A stretch of 46,128 nucleotides of DNA from Oscillospiraceae bacterium (GCA_020025545.1 JAHHRX010000014.1:1-46128), one strand, 5' to 3'; positions 24,681 through 33,919 are shown, numbered from the stretch's first letter. Notes: generated by a model not told the origin, from the letters alone. Made by a program: numbers and translations.

Positions 24681-27608
24681 TTATTTCTGCCAAGGCATTT
24701 TTTGATGTTTGCGGTAGTAGTCCAGCAGAATGAAGCCTGCAAAAATAAGGGCACTGACAAGGGAAACTTTCCAGCCAATGGAGAAGGCTTTATTTTTGTA
24801 ACGGAACACAATGTCGTGGTTGCCTTCCTCCAAACGGACGGCACACATGGCGTTGCCAACCAGCACAATTTCGGCGTCTTGGCCGTCTACCTTCACCTGC
24901 CAGTTGCCGTCCTGAGGAATGGAGGTGTAGAGCAGACCGTCACGGTCGCAGGAAATGGAACCGGTGATTTTTGTGTTGGAGAAGGAGTCCAACGCAAGGG
25001 TAGAAGCGGCGAGAATTTCATAGCCGCGGCGGAATACTTCTTCATCCAGAATGCCTGCCTTGATATGGACAGAACTGTTTTCATTGGTTCGGCAGGATAC
25101 CCTTATCTCGATCACATCTCCGGGAACAACTTGGCTGACCGACAGAGTTTGCGGCAGGGAAATGGATTCGCTGTAAAGAGGCGCCACCATATCGTTTCGG
25201 TAAACGGTAAAATTGTTTCGGGACGGCATGGTCAGATCCACGCAGAAGAAACCTTCTTCGGTTATGGTGTAGCGATAGCACAACTGACCACCGCTGGGGC
25301 CGGCGGTATAGGCGCAGTAGCCGCCGGAACTGCTGTTCTCGATGGTTACATTCTGGGGCTCAATGGTGAGACACGCAGGATCTGTCATGTGCCATACTTC
25401 TTCGTACAGTCCGGTGGCGGCGGAAAACAGCTCATTCTGGAAGATGAATGCAGAGGAATTGCCGGAAAAATCCACGCTTTCCAGCTGAGGCTGCGCAAGG
25501 AAACCCAAGGGAAGATAGGCGTTGTTTTCCAGAAGATGCACTTTCCCGTAGTGATGCACATCGTCAAAATAGGGGTTTTCCTCCACAAGACCCTGCCGTT
25601 CCAGCATATATTTCAGGTTTAAAAACAAATTGGAAACCGGGGAGCTTTCTTCGAAGGAATAGCGGTTATATGTGTTTTTGGCGCTGTATCCCAGCCCCTT
25701 CATGAATTCCGTGACACGGACATTTGCAGAGCTTGTAAAAGTGGAAATGCCGTTGTAGTCATTAAGGGCACCGTCGTTGAGGGTTTGCGTGTGTGTGGCT
25801 TCGGCGCGGTAGAAGAGGGGATTGTTGCGCTGCTTCATGTAGCGGATCATGGAAGCGGCTTGATCCGTACCTCTGGGGTAGGTGCGAATATCTGTATAGG
25901 GGAAGCTGATGCCAAAATTGAAGACGGTCAAAATCAACTCGGCTATCATAGCTGTGGTGATCACATTTGTGGCAACGGCACGGCGGTGACGGCGCTTCAG
26001 GCAGAGACTGCGCAGTTCCTGCTGATGATCTTCCTGCGCATCCGCTTTGGAAGGATGCAGAATCCTGCAGTACAGCATAGAGCCAAAGTAGATGCCAAAG
26101 AAAAGCACATTGAAGCCCAGATACGAGTAGGCAGGGCTGTGGGCTTTATAAGTGGAATCCACGACATTCCAGGCGGAGGCGGCAGCAGACTGGTTGCGGA
26201 CCAGAGAGGCGGCGACGGCCTTGAAGAAATTCCCTGCAAGAAGCCCCAAGGAGTCCAGGGCGGCAGGAACGGTGGGAATGATGTCGGAATACAGGAAAAT
26301 GCAGAAGCTCAGCATTCCGGCAACTACCAGCTGCCATATTTGGACATGGTTTCGGTGGATATAGGCTTTATAAGCCATATAAAGCAGGACAAAACTGAAA
26401 AGGAAGCTGAACCGATACGGAATCATGTTGGTGAAGTGGAATCCGTGCCAGATATAGTCCAGCTGGCGAATCACGAAACTCAGCATGAAGAAAAGCAGCA
26501 AAAACAGGCTACAGAGTTTTTCCCGCAGCTTGACCTTATGGGAGGTCAGAAACAGAAAAGCAAAGAAAATGGTGCCGACACCGCAATAGAGGTTTGGAAG
26601 CCCTTCTTTGAAGGTGGGGACGATGCCGCCGGGCATATTTCCGGCGACTTTGCGCATACCCTCCATGATCGGCGGGAAGGAGGATTTGACAGCGGTGAGC
26701 ATCAGCAGAAAACTGGGTTCTCCGGCGGCTTTTGCGGCCTTGTAGGCATTCCATGCTTCTCTGGCTCCGGCGCAAAGATTGTAATCCACCATATTTAAGG
26801 AAAAGGAATCCGGGAAGGAATTGACGCTGGACTGGGTGTTTTGCAGAGCGGCCAGTGCAGGCAGCTCCAAAATTGCAGTCATTCCGATGGCCAGAAGCGA
26901 GAAAAGTGCCATGTGTCCCAAATCCAGGAAAAAATGCTTAATACTTTTGCAGCAGCAAATCTGATAGCAGACAAACAGCAAAAACACAAAGATGCAGGTG
27001 AAGAAGCCAATATAATAGTTGGCAAAAACGGATAGGAACAGCGTGACGGTGTAGAGAATGAACTTTCGCTCCTTCATAAGACTGACGGCACCCATGGCAA
27101 CCAGTGGCAGAAGCGCAAAGGTATCCAGCCACATGACATTCCATTGGTATCCCAGAGCCCACGCACACAGGCCGTAGAAAGCCCCAAAGAGGGGAAGGGA
27201 CATATCGTTTTTTCCGAAGGTTTTTTTTAGGAAAATGGCAAAGAAAAGGGAGGCCAGCCCCAGCTTGATGGGAACCAGCAGGGAAAAGTAGGACAGCATC
27301 CAGCTTTCCGGAATCAGCACCGTCAGAAGGTTCAAAGGAGATGCCAGATAGTAGGAAATCAGCCCCAGATAATCCATGCCCATGCCTACGGACCAGTTAT
27401 AGAGGAGAGAATCTCCGCTGAGCAGCGCACGACGAAATTCCTTGAAGAAGGGAAAGTACTGGTGCCACATATCTGAGTAGAGCATGGAGCGGTAGCCGAA
27501 AGGTACATACCCGGCAATCAGCATGAGCAACACAATTGCACCTGCCGGTATAGCAAAGGCCAGCACCAGATATGGAATGCGGCGCTTTTGAAATTGGGGA
27601 AGTTTCAT
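24681..27608 (-). CDS. YfhO-family multipass membrane protein
   Basis: This 975-aa protein has about 12-14 membrane helices in its first 560 residues, a large extracellular beta-rich part (about 590-940), and a last helix near the C-terminus. YfhO-type motifs are present: YSDMWHQYFPFFKEFR, NWSVGMGMDYLGLISYYLASPLN split by loops, and an Asp/His-rich first loop like that of GT-C glycosyltransferases. YfhO in Bacillus and Listeria glycosylates lipoteichoic acid with a lipid-linked sugar, which is the likely role here by family. The ATG at 27608 has GGAGG 8 nt upstream. A leader hairpin (27645-27666, CAGATACC with GGTATCTG) lies before it. Confidence 0.88.
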   Translation of the reverse strand: MKLPQFQKRRIPYLVLAFAIPAGAIVLLMLIAGYVPFGYRSMLYSDMWHQYFPFFKEFRRALLSGDSLLYNWSVGMGMDYLGLISYYLASPLNLLTVLIPESWMLSYFSLLVPIKLGLASLFFAIFLKKTFGKNDMSLPLFGAFYGLCAWALGYQWNVMWLDTFALLPLVAMGAVSLMKERKFILYTVTLFLSVFANYYIGFFTCIFVFLLFVCYQICCCKSIKHFFLDLGHMALFSLLAIGMTAILELPALAALQNTQSSVNSFPDSFSLNMVDYNLCAGAREAWNAYKAAKAAGEPSFLLMLTAVKSSFPPIMEGMRKVAGNMPGGIVPTFKEGLPNLYCGVGTIFFAFLFLTSHKVKLREKLCSLFLLLFFMLSFVIRQLDYIWHGFHFTNMIPYRFSFLFSFVLLYMAYKAYIHRNHVQIWQLVVAGMLSFCIFLYSDIIPTVPAALDSLGLLAGNFFKAVAASLVRNQSAAASAWNVVDSTYKAHSPAYSYLGFNVLFFGIYFGSMLYCRILHPSKADAQEDHQQELRSLCLKRRHRRAVATNVITTAMIAELILTVFNFGISFPYTDIRTYPRGTDQAASMIRYMKQRNNPLFYRAEATHTQTLNDGALNDYNGISTFTSSANVRVTEFMKGLGYSAKNTYNRYSFEESSPVSNLFLNLKYMLERQGLVEENPYFDDVHHYGKVHLLENNAYLPLGFLAQPQLESVDFSGNSSAFIFQNELFSAATGLYEEVWHMTDPACLTIEPQNVTIENSSSGGYCAYTAGPSGGQLCYRYTITEEGFFCVDLTMPSRNNFTVYRNDMVAPLYSESISLPQTLSVSQVVPGDVIEIRVSCRTNENSSVHIKAGILDEEVFRRGYEILAASTLALDSFSNTKITGSISCDRDGLLYTSIPQDGNWQVKVDGQDAEIVLVGNAMCAVRLEEGNHDIVFRYKNKAFSIGWKVSLVSALIFAGFILLDYYRKHQKMPWQK

Positions 27609-27741
27609 ATCTTTTTCCTCCGGAATCAAGCTGAATATTGGAATCAGATACCAAAGCGGGTATCTGTCTGGAAGTCATTTCTCATCTTATCATAGATTTT
27701 CGGACGGGTAAAGGGAAGAAAGAGGGAAAAGGACGAAAATG

Positions 27742-27775
27742 CAAAATTCTCCCCCTGCTTTTTCAGCAGGGGGAG
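27742..27775 (-). terminator. Terminator of the PH-domain gene
   Basis: On the minus strand an 11-bp stem (CTCCCCCTGCT and its complement, 27749-27759 with 27765-27775) with a 5-nt loop runs into AATTTTG. Confidence 0.85.
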
Positions 27776-27787
27776 AGGAATGAACGG

Positions 27788-28186
27788 TTATTCTTCTTCA
27801 AAATCACTATCGTCCGTATCGTCAAAATCGTCGTTATCCATGTTGGATGCCATAATCTCACCCACACGAACCCTATGGTGCAGCTTGCTTTCTTCCACAC
27901 GCTGGTGGATAAGCTCTTTGACGGCCATGGGATTTTTGATGTTTTTGAGTTCCAGCCTGGCAGTGGTCTTGTCAGAGGAGGATACCACGACGGTGCCGAC
28001 TCCCAGCATCCGCTGCAGCAGAGTGCGGGTAACCGTGATGTCCCGAACACGGTACAAAAGCACTTCCTCGTCCCGGATGCTGAAGCAGCCTACGGAGAGA
28101 AAAAGACGGTCGTCAGACATGGCATATCGGGTAAAGCTCAAGGGCATACCCAAAAATCGCTTGCGATCTTTCCATACATATTCCAT
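27788..28186 (-). CDS. Small PH-domain protein (bPH_2/DUF304 type) with acidic tail
   Basis: This 132-aa protein is a single bacterial pleckstrin-homology-like domain (about 8-95) with the usual strands SFTRYAMSDDRLFLSVG, EEVLLYRVRDITVTRTLLQRMLG and VGTVVVSS. No membrane helix is seen, unlike the larger YdbS/YdbT proteins. The tail (about 115-132) is strongly acidic, rich in Asp and Glu. Function is unknown. It has its own consensus promoter and terminator, so it is a single-gene unit. AGGAGG precedes the ATG. Confidence 0.83.
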   Translation of the reverse strand: MEYVWKDRKRFLGMPLSFTRYAMSDDRLFLSVGCFSIRDEEVLLYRVRDITVTRTLLQRMLGVGTVVVSSSDKTTARLELKNIKNPMAVKELIHQRVEESKLHHRVRVGEIMASNMDNDDFDDTDDSDFEEE

Positions 28187-28209
28187 AGTTGTAACCTCCT
28201 GTTTTCTTT

Positions 28210-28238
28210 ATTTTATCCAAACAGGATTGGCTTGTCAA
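28210..28238 (-). promoter_or_regulatory. Promoter for the PH-domain gene
   Basis: On the minus strand TTGACA (28238-28233) and TAAAAT (28215-28210) are 17 bp apart. It begins 10 bp after the spoIVA stop codon. Confidence 0.85.
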
Positions 28239-28247
28239 GAAAAGATC

Positions 28248-29711
28248 TTAAAGAATCAGGCAAATCAGCCCGGTGGCCCCTTCGTTTACGATTCGGCTGA
28301 GACTTCCGCGGAATTTTGCACGGACATCGTCGGGCATACGAATGATTTTTGCCGTCAGTCCTTCCTGAATCAGCTCATAGACGGACTTCCCGAAAATATT
28401 GCTTTCCCACAGCTTTTCCGGCGCTTCTCCCGTAAGATAGTTCACCAGATCCTGAGATTGCTGCTCGCTGCCCACCATGGGGTTGATCTCTGTATCGATG
28501 TCTACCCGGATCATGTGGATGGAGGGGGCGCTTGCCTTCAGCTTTACCCCATAGCTGCCGCTTTTTTTGAGAAGTTCCGGGGATTCTAGTTTCATTTCGT
28601 CGGCGGTCGGCATTACGACACCGTAGCCTGTGGCCTTAACGGAAGAAAGCGCATCGGAGATCTTTTCATATTCCCGCTTTACCTGACTGAGCTCGGTCAG
28701 AAGCGAGAGAAGCTGGGCATCGGTTTGAATGGGGATCCCTGCCTTGGCACTGAGAATCTCGTAGAACAGAGCCTCCGGGAAGGTGATGATGCAGGAAATG
28801 GCGCCGGTGCCGAGATCAATGTTGCGAATACGAAATTCTGTCACCTGCTCCAATGACTGCACATGGGAAAGGGCCTCCTGCGCCTGCCCCAAGGTGCCGA
28901 TTTCCTGAGCGCTTTCCAGCAGCGCATCGTAAAGGGAGGCCTTTACTGGGTGGCTGTCTTCCAGCGCATCCATCCAGCGAGGCAAATGTACCTGCAGCTG
29001 ACTCATGGGGAAATTATAGAGCAGATCTGTCAGCAGCTGCCCAATGCCGTCCCTGTCCAGTGCCTGACAGTCAGCAATCACAGGCTCTACATCAAAATCG
29101 CTGCGCAGCTGATTCCGGACTGCCTTGGCGGCCTCGGAATTGGGCTGACGGGTGTTGATGATTACCAAAAAGGGCTTGCCGGTGGCCTGCATATCCCGGA
29201 TAGCCCGGGCTTCTGCCTGCACATAGTCACTTCTGGGAATGTCGGTGATGGAGCCGTCGGTGGTCACTACGATACCGATGGAGCAATGCTCCTGCATGAC
29301 CTTTTTAGTACCCAGCTCTGCGGCATCCGTCAGGGGAATCTCGTGGTCATACCAAGGTGTGGTAACCATACGGGGGTGTCCGTCTTCCTCGGCACCCGCT
29401 GCACCCTCTACCATATATCCCACGGAGTCGATCATGCGAATCCGCAGCTTTGCCTTGCCGTCGGGGGAAATTTCCACTGCCTCCTCCGGCACAAATTTGG
29501 GTTCCGAGGTCATGATGGTTTTTCCGGAGCCGCTTTGGGGCAGCTCATCCTGGGCCCGCTCTTTGCGGTAAGGGTCATCGATGCAGGGAATTACCAGCTG
29601 CTCCATGATCCGCTTGATCAGGGTGGATTTTCCCGTTCGCACGGGGCCTACCACACCTACATAAATATTGCCGCCGGTCCTGGCGGCCAGTCGTTCATAA
29701 ATATTTTCCAT
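28248..29711 (-). CDS. spoIVA: Stage IV sporulation protein A (spore coat basement ATPase)
   Basis: This 487-aa protein is SpoIVA, the ATPase that polymerises on the forespore surface to found the spore coat. Walker A GPVRTGKST is at about 22-30. The conserved IDSVGYMVEGA, TTPWYDHEIPL, VVTTDGSITDIPR and VIINTRQP follow. The C-terminal region ends GLICLIL, like the membrane-targeting end of the Bacillus protein of 492 aa. The ATG at 29711 has GGAGG 6 nt upstream; the in-frame ATG 15 bp farther lies before that site. It shows that this organism, or a recent ancestor, makes endospores. Expression is expected in the mother cell under SigE. Confidence 0.96.
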   Translation of the reverse strand: MENIYERLAARTGGNIYVGVVGPVRTGKSTLIKRIMEQLVIPCIDDPYRKERAQDELPQSGSGKTIMTSEPKFVPEEAVEISPDGKAKLRIRMIDSVGYMVEGAAGAEEDGHPRMVTTPWYDHEIPLTDAAELGTKKVMQEHCSIGIVVTTDGSITDIPRSDYVQAEARAIRDMQATGKPFLVIINTRQPNSEAAKAVRNQLRSDFDVEPVIADCQALDRDGIGQLLTDLLYNFPMSQLQVHLPRWMDALEDSHPVKASLYDALLESAQEIGTLGQAQEALSHVQSLEQVTEFRIRNIDLGTGAISCIITFPEALFYEILSAKAGIPIQTDAQLLSLLTELSQVKREYEKISDALSSVKATGYGVVMPTADEMKLESPELLKKSGSYGVKLKASAPSIHMIRVDIDTEINPMVGSEQQSQDLVNYLTGEAPEKLWESNIFGKSVYELIQEGLTAKIIRMPDDVRAKFRGSLSRIVNEGATGLICLIL

Positions 29712-29728
29712 AGCCAGCCTCCTCATCC

Positions 29729-29770
29729 GGCAGGAGGGAAGGCTCCTGCCATGGTCTACCAAACGGTATG
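29729..29770 (-). promoter_or_regulatory. spoIVA upstream region: possible SigE -10 and leader hairpin
   Basis: On the minus strand CATACCGT (29770-29763) is one base from the SigE -10 consensus CATACANT, but no -35 is recognisable. An 8-bp hairpin (GGCAGGAG with CTCCTGCC, 29729-29750) would sit at the 5' end of the transcript, just before the ribosome-binding site. Confidence 0.3.
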
Positions 29771-29909
29771 TCCGCCGGGGGAGAGTTAGAACCCGGGCAC
29801 TAAAAAATACCGGTGCAGACGGGGAAAATCCGGCGTAAATCCCAAAATGCGGATAAAATAGCAATTTACGCTTTTTTCTGGAAAATGAAGATTTTTTCAA
29901 AAATAGTGT

Positions 29910-29938
29910 TTGACAAATTGGAAACAATCCGATATAAT
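29910..29938 (+). promoter_or_regulatory. Consensus promoter for yceD-rpmF
   Basis: A perfect TTGACA (29910-29915) and a perfect TATAAT (29933-29938) are exactly 17 bp apart, 33 bp before the yceD start. It is the strongest promoter match in the window. Confidence 0.95.
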
Positions 29939-29970
29939 ATCTAAGCATGACTGCGAGGAGGGGGGATAGT

Positions 29971-30471
29971 ATGCTTCTGGGGCTGTCCAAAATAATAGAC
30001 TGTCCGGGTGCGTCCGTTCCTTTTTCGACCAGCGTGGACCTGAGTGATCTTCTTTATGGAGAGTGCAGACCGGTTTCTGAGCCTGTTTTGGCATCCGGTA
30101 TCGTCCGCAATACTGCGGGGGTTCTGGTGATGACCGGCAAGATTCATACCACCATCCATGGCGTGTGTGACCGTTGCGCATCGGATTTCCATGCTGATGT
30201 GGAGTTCCCCATCGATGTGGTGCTGGTGACGGAGCTTTCCGATGAAGAAAACGAAGATGAATGGGTATTCCCTCTGGAGGGAGACAGCGCCGATTTGGAG
30301 GACATTGTCCGCACGGTTTTTGTGCTGAACTTTGGCTCTAAGCTGCTGTGTAAGCCGGACTGTAAAGGACTCTGCTGCAGATGCGGCAAGAACTTGAATG
30401 AAGGACCTTGCAATTGCCAGAAGGAGCTCGATCCCCGTTTCGCTGCTTTACAGCAGCTTCTCGAGAAGTAA
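29971..30471 (+). CDS. YceD/DUF177 family protein (large-subunit rRNA accumulation)
   Basis: This 166-aa protein fits the DUF177/YceD family, whose members affect 23S rRNA accumulation and are nearly always encoded just ahead of rpmF, as here. The features seen are an N-terminal beta-rich part, the central VCDRCASDF, an acidic stretch (about 93-105), and the end LCKPDCKGLCCRCGKNLNEGPC with paired cysteines. I chose the ATG at 29971 after GGAGGGGGG; the earlier in-frame start at 29947 lies before this site. Confidence 0.9.
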   Translation: MLLGLSKIIDCPGASVPFSTSVDLSDLLYGECRPVSEPVLASGIVRNTAGVLVMTGKIHTTIHGVCDRCASDFHADVEFPIDVVLVTELSDEENEDEWVFPLEGDSADLEDIVRTVFVLNFGSKLLCKPDCKGLCCRCGKNLNEGPCNCQKELDPRFAALQQLLEK

Positions 30472-30519
30472 AACCATAAGAATGCTGCAAAAAGCAGTTT
30501 GATCAAGGAGGTGTCATCC

Positions 30520-30705
30520 ATGGCTGTCCCTAAGTGTAAAGTGTCCTCTGCCCGCCGCGATAAGCGCCGTGGCTCCAACTGGAAGCTGTCTGCTCCCAGC
30601 GTGACCGTTTGCCCCAAGTGCGGTGAGCCCGTAATGCCTCACAGAGCTTGCAAGGCTTGCGGTACCTATAATGGCCGTCAGGTCTTGGCCGCCAAGGCTG
30701 ACTAA
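30520..30705 (+). CDS. rpmF: 50S ribosomal protein bL32
   Basis: This 61-aa protein is bL32, beginning MAVPKCKVSSARRDKRRG and carrying a zinc knuckle made by CPKCG and CKACG. It is therefore the zinc-binding (C+) form. AAGGAGG lies 7 nt before the ATG. It forms an operon with yceD and ends at a strong terminator. Confidence 0.97.
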   Translation: MAVPKCKVSSARRDKRRGSNWKLSAPSVTVCPKCGEPVMPHRACKACGTYNGRQVLAAKAD

Positions 30706-30720
30706 GGCAGGAAAAACGCA

Positions 30721-30750
30721 GAGGAAGGCTTCCGCCTTCCTCTTTTTCCT
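30721..30750 (+). terminator. Terminator of yceD-rpmF
   Basis: GAGGAAGGC (30721-30729) and GCCTTCCTC (30734-30742) form a 9-bp stem with a TTCC loop, followed by TTTTTCCT. Confidence 0.93.
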
Positions 30751-30797
30751 TTTTATGAGAACTTTTTGTGAACAATGCGGATGTGGACACAAAACCG

Positions 30798-30826
30798 TTG
30801 ATTTAGCGGCTGTTTTGTGCCATAAT
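30798..30826 (+). promoter_or_regulatory. Promoter for der-plsY-gpsA
   Basis: TTGATT (30798-30803) and CATAAT (30821-30826) are 17 bp apart, with TG one base ahead of the -10 (extended -10). Confidence 0.75.
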
Positions 30827-30863
30827 GAAAATAATAATTTCTATGAAGAAGGGAAGTGTTTGT

Positions 30864-32195
30864 ATGGCGAAGCCTTTGGTTGCAATCGTAGGCCGCCCCA
30901 ATGTGGGCAAGTCCATGCTTTTTAATAAACTGACAGGTCAGCGCACCTCCATTGTAGAAGATACCCCCGGCGTTACCCGGGACAGAATCTATGGTGACTG
31001 CGAATGGTGCGGCCATAATTTTTCTTTGGTGGATACCGGGGGTATTGAACCGGGGACTGACAGCGATATGCTGAAATTTATGCGCCGTCAGGCGGAAATC
31101 GGCATTGAACTGGCAGATGCCATTATCATGGTGGTTGATGTGCGCTCCGGTGTCACTGCCGCCGATCAGGATGTGGCGACTATGCTCCGCAAGAGCCGCA
31201 AACCCGTGTGCCTTGCAGTCAACAAGTGCGACTCCATCGGCCTTGTAAACCCCGATGTTTTTGAGTTTTACAGTCTCGGCATCGGTGACCTGTTTGAGAC
31301 TTCCGCTGTCCATGGCCATGGCACCGGCGATATGCTGGATTGGGTGGTTGCCAATATTCCTGAAGATGACAGTGAAGATGACGCAGACGGTGTGATTAAG
31401 GTTGCCATCGTGGGTAAGCCCAATGTGGGCAAATCGAGTCTCCTAAACCGGATCATCGGAGAGGAACGGGTCATTGTCTCCAATGTGGCAGGTACCACGC
31501 GGGATGCGATTGACTCTTATTTTGAAAATGAAACCGGAAAGTACTGCTTTATCGATACTGCCGGTATGCGCCGCAAGAGCAAGGTGGACGACATTATTGA
31601 AAAATACTCCAATATGCGCACCATCAGTGCCATCGAGCGGGCGGATGTGTGCCTGATCCTCATTGATGCCAATGACGGCGTAACGGAGCAGGACACCAAG
31701 ATCGCCGGCCTTGTTCATGAGGCAGGCAAGGCAGCGATCATTGTTGTCAATAAATGGGATGCGGTGGAGGATAAGCAAACCAACACCATGCGGGATAAGG
31801 AAGCGGATGTGCGCAACGGCCTCAGCTATATGGCCTATGCGCCTGTTGTGTTCCTGTCTGCGCTTACCGGACAGCGGGTGGACAAGCTGTTTGATGTGAT
31901 TCAGGATGTCTACGCGCAGAACACCAGCCGCATCACTACCGGCGCTCTCAACAGCATTCTGGCGGATGCCACATCACGGGTGCAGCCGCCCTCTGATAAG
32001 GGACGCCGCCTCAAGATTTACTATATGACCCAGGCGGGTACGAAGCCTCCGCATTTTGTGATTTTCTGCAACGATGCAAGATTGTTCCATTTCTCCTACC
32101 AGAGGTATCTGGAAAACCAGATCCGTGAGGTATTCAGCCTTCGGGGAACACCGGTTCGTATTACGATCCGCCAGAAGGGCGACAAGGAGGAATAA
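30864..32195 (+). CDS. der: Double-GTPase ribosome assembly factor Der (EngA)
   Basis: This 443-aa protein has two tandem G domains and a C-terminal KH-like domain. The first G1 is GRPNVGKSM (about 9-17), where most homologues have GKST. The second is GKPNVGKSS (about 188-196). NKCD, NKWD and DTGGIEPG/DTAGMRRKS are also present. Der is essential for 50S maturation. The ATG at 30864 gives the family N-terminus MAKPLVAIVGRPN; ATGs at 30825 and 30843 would add 13 or 7 residues. plsY begins 3 bp after the stop. The der/gpsA/spoIVA neighbourhood recalls Bacillus subtilis. Confidence 0.96.
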   Translation: MAKPLVAIVGRPNVGKSMLFNKLTGQRTSIVEDTPGVTRDRIYGDCEWCGHNFSLVDTGGIEPGTDSDMLKFMRRQAEIGIELADAIIMVVDVRSGVTAADQDVATMLRKSRKPVCLAVNKCDSIGLVNPDVFEFYSLGIGDLFETSAVHGHGTGDMLDWVVANIPEDDSEDDADGVIKVAIVGKPNVGKSSLLNRIIGEERVIVSNVAGTTRDAIDSYFENETGKYCFIDTAGMRRKSKVDDIIEKYSNMRTISAIERADVCLILIDANDGVTEQDTKIAGLVHEAGKAAIIVVNKWDAVEDKQTNTMRDKEADVRNGLSYMAYAPVVFLSALTGQRVDKLFDVIQDVYAQNTSRITTGALNSILADATSRVQPPSDKGRRLKIYYMTQAGTKPPHFVIFCNDARLFHFSYQRYLENQIREVFSLRGTPVRITIRQKGDKEE

Positions 32196-32198
32196 TCC

Positions 32199-32828
32199 AT
32201 GTGGAGTGCTCTTTTGGTGATTGCATTGTCTGCCTATATGCTGGGGAATATCAACGGTGCCTTCTGCGTTTCGCAGCTGGTGGCCGGCGAGGATGTGCGT
32301 AAGCACGGCAGCGGCAATGCCGGACTGACCAACTTCTTCCGGAATTACGGCGGCTGGGGTACGGCTATGGTTGTTGCTGTGGATGTTGCCAAAACAGTGC
32401 TGGCGTGTTATGTGGGCAAGCTCATTTTGAAGCCGTTCGGCTTCGGCATGGAAGGCGCAATGCTGGGCGCTGTGGCAGTCACGCTCGGTCACGATTTCCC
32501 GGCACTGCTGGGCTTTAAGGGCGGCAAGGGAATCCTCTGCGGCTGGTCTGCGGCGCTGGTTCTCGATTGGCGTTTGAGCATTGCCATGCTGGCTGTATTT
32601 CTGGTGGCTTTTGCCCTTACGAGGTATGTTTCTCTGGGCTCCCTGCTGGGAGCGGTAACATGCGCAATTTGGTTTGCGGTATTCTACCACGATGTGCCTT
32701 GGTTCATGGCCGGCGGCGTATGCCTGGGTGTGCTTGCTATCTGGATGCACAAAAGCAATATTGTAAGACTGGTCAAAGGAACCGAATCTAAGGTTCATCT
32801 CATTCATAGGGATTTGAATAAGAAATGA
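32199..32828 (+). CDS. plsY: Acyl-phosphate:glycerol-3-phosphate acyltransferase
   Basis: This 209-aa membrane protein is PlsY, which moves the acyl group from acyl-phosphate to glycerol-3-phosphate in the first step of phospholipid synthesis. Its cytoplasmic loop motifs are visible: KHGSGNAGLTNFFR, LGHDFPALLGFKGGKG and the later hydrophobic pairs, with about five membrane helices. It overlaps gpsA by 4 bp (ATGA). GpsA makes its substrate, so both enzymes of lysophosphatidate formation are co-expressed. Confidence 0.94.
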   Translation: MWSALLVIALSAYMLGNINGAFCVSQLVAGEDVRKHGSGNAGLTNFFRNYGGWGTAMVVAVDVAKTVLACYVGKLILKPFGFGMEGAMLGAVAVTLGHDFPALLGFKGGKGILCGWSAALVLDWRLSIAMLAVFLVAFALTRYVSLGSLLGAVTCAIWFAVFYHDVPWFMAGGVCLGVLAIWMHKSNIVRLVKGTESKVHLIHRDLNKK

Positions 32829-33823
32829 AAATTACAGTTGTCGGCAGCGGTGCGTGGGGAACTGCCCTTGCTATCTGCCTATGCAAAAACGGCCACGATG
32901 TTACTTTGTGGTCCCATAATCCGCAGAAGGCGGAACAGATGCAGGCAAGCGGTGTCAATCCGGCTTTGCCGGGCATCATGCTGCCGCCGGAGCTGTCCAT
33001 CAGTGCCCATGCATCCTGCGTCGAGGGAAGAAAACTGGTGGTGATCGCCAGCCCTTCCTTTGCTATCCGCTCCGTGTGCCGGACTGTGGAACCATACCTT
33101 GCGGAAGATGCACTTCTGGTAACGGTTACAAAGGGAATTGAACCCAATACCCATCTGCGCATGAGCCAGATTGCCCATGCGGAAACGGGGAAGCCTGTTG
33201 TGGCGCTGACCGGACCCAGCCATGCGGAAGAGGTAGCACGGGGAATTCCTACAGGGTGCCTTGCGGCAAGTCCTGATAAAGTGCAGGCTGAGCTGGTGCA
33301 GGATGCTTTCATGTCGGATAGCTTCCGGGTCTATACCAGTCCGGATATTGTCGGAGCAGAGCTGGGGGGTGCGCTTAAAAATGTCATTGCCCTCTGTGCC
33401 GGTGTTACGGATGGAATGGGCTACGGCGATAACACGAAAGCGATGCTGATGACCCGCGGCCTGACGGAAATGGCCCGCCTGGGTGTGTCTTTGGGGGCGC
33501 AAAAGGAGACCTTTGCCGGTCTGGCAGGCGTGGGCGATCTGATTGTTACCTGCACATCTCAGCATTCCAGAAACCGCCGGGCGGGTATGCTGATTGGCAG
33601 CGGTGAGTCCACAGCGGATGCTATGAACAAAGTGGGGGCTGTCGTGGAGGGCTACTATGCGGCAAAATCCGCATGGGAGCTGGCGCAGCAGCAGGGGGTA
33701 GATATGCCAATAGTTCATGCTGCCTACGCTGTGCTGTATGAGGGCTACAGCCCGAAGCAGGTAGTGGAAACTCTGCTGAATCGAAGCCGCAAGGCGGAAT
33801 CCGAAGACGCAGGATGGGATTAA
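32825..33823 (+). CDS. gpsA: NAD(P)H-dependent glycerol-3-phosphate dehydrogenase
   Basis: This 332-aa cytosolic enzyme reduces dihydroxyacetone phosphate to glycerol-3-phosphate for lipid synthesis. Motifs include the Rossmann VVGSGAWGTALA at the start, VTKGIEP, LTGPSHAEEVARGIPT, the catalytic Lys in ELGGALKNVIALCAG, and AGVGDLIVTCTS with RNRRAG. The start codon overlaps plsY. It ends the der-plsY-gpsA operon at a strong terminator. Confidence 0.96.
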   Translation: MKITVVGSGAWGTALAICLCKNGHDVTLWSHNPQKAEQMQASGVNPALPGIMLPPELSISAHASCVEGRKLVVIASPSFAIRSVCRTVEPYLAEDALLVTVTKGIEPNTHLRMSQIAHAETGKPVVALTGPSHAEEVARGIPTGCLAASPDKVQAELVQDAFMSDSFRVYTSPDIVGAELGGALKNVIALCAGVTDGMGYGDNTKAMLMTRGLTEMARLGVSLGAQKETFAGLAGVGDLIVTCTSQHSRNRRAGMLIGSGESTADAMNKVGAVVEGYYAAKSAWELAQQQGVDMPIVHAAYAVLYEGYSPKQVVETLLNRSRKAESEDAGWD

Positions 33824-33826
33824 AAG

Positions 33827-33863
33827 AACAGCGGAGCAGTTCAAAGCTGCTCCGCTGTTTTGC
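33827..33863 (+). terminator. Terminator of der-plsY-gpsA
   Basis: A 13-bp stem (AACAGCGGAGCAG at 33827-33839 with CTGCTCCGCTGTT at 33847-33859) is followed by TTGC. Confidence 0.85.
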
Positions 33864-33872
33864 ATAGATAAA

Positions 33873-33900
33873 CTAAAAACGCCACCGAAAAACGGTGGCG
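33873..33900 (-). terminator. Terminator of rpmB
   Basis: On the minus strand CGCCACCG pairs with CGGTGGCG (33900-33893 with 33887-33880) and runs into TTTTTAG. It lies back to back with the gpsA terminator. Confidence 0.88.
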
Positions 33901-33919
33901 TAATTGGTGGCACGGAAAA

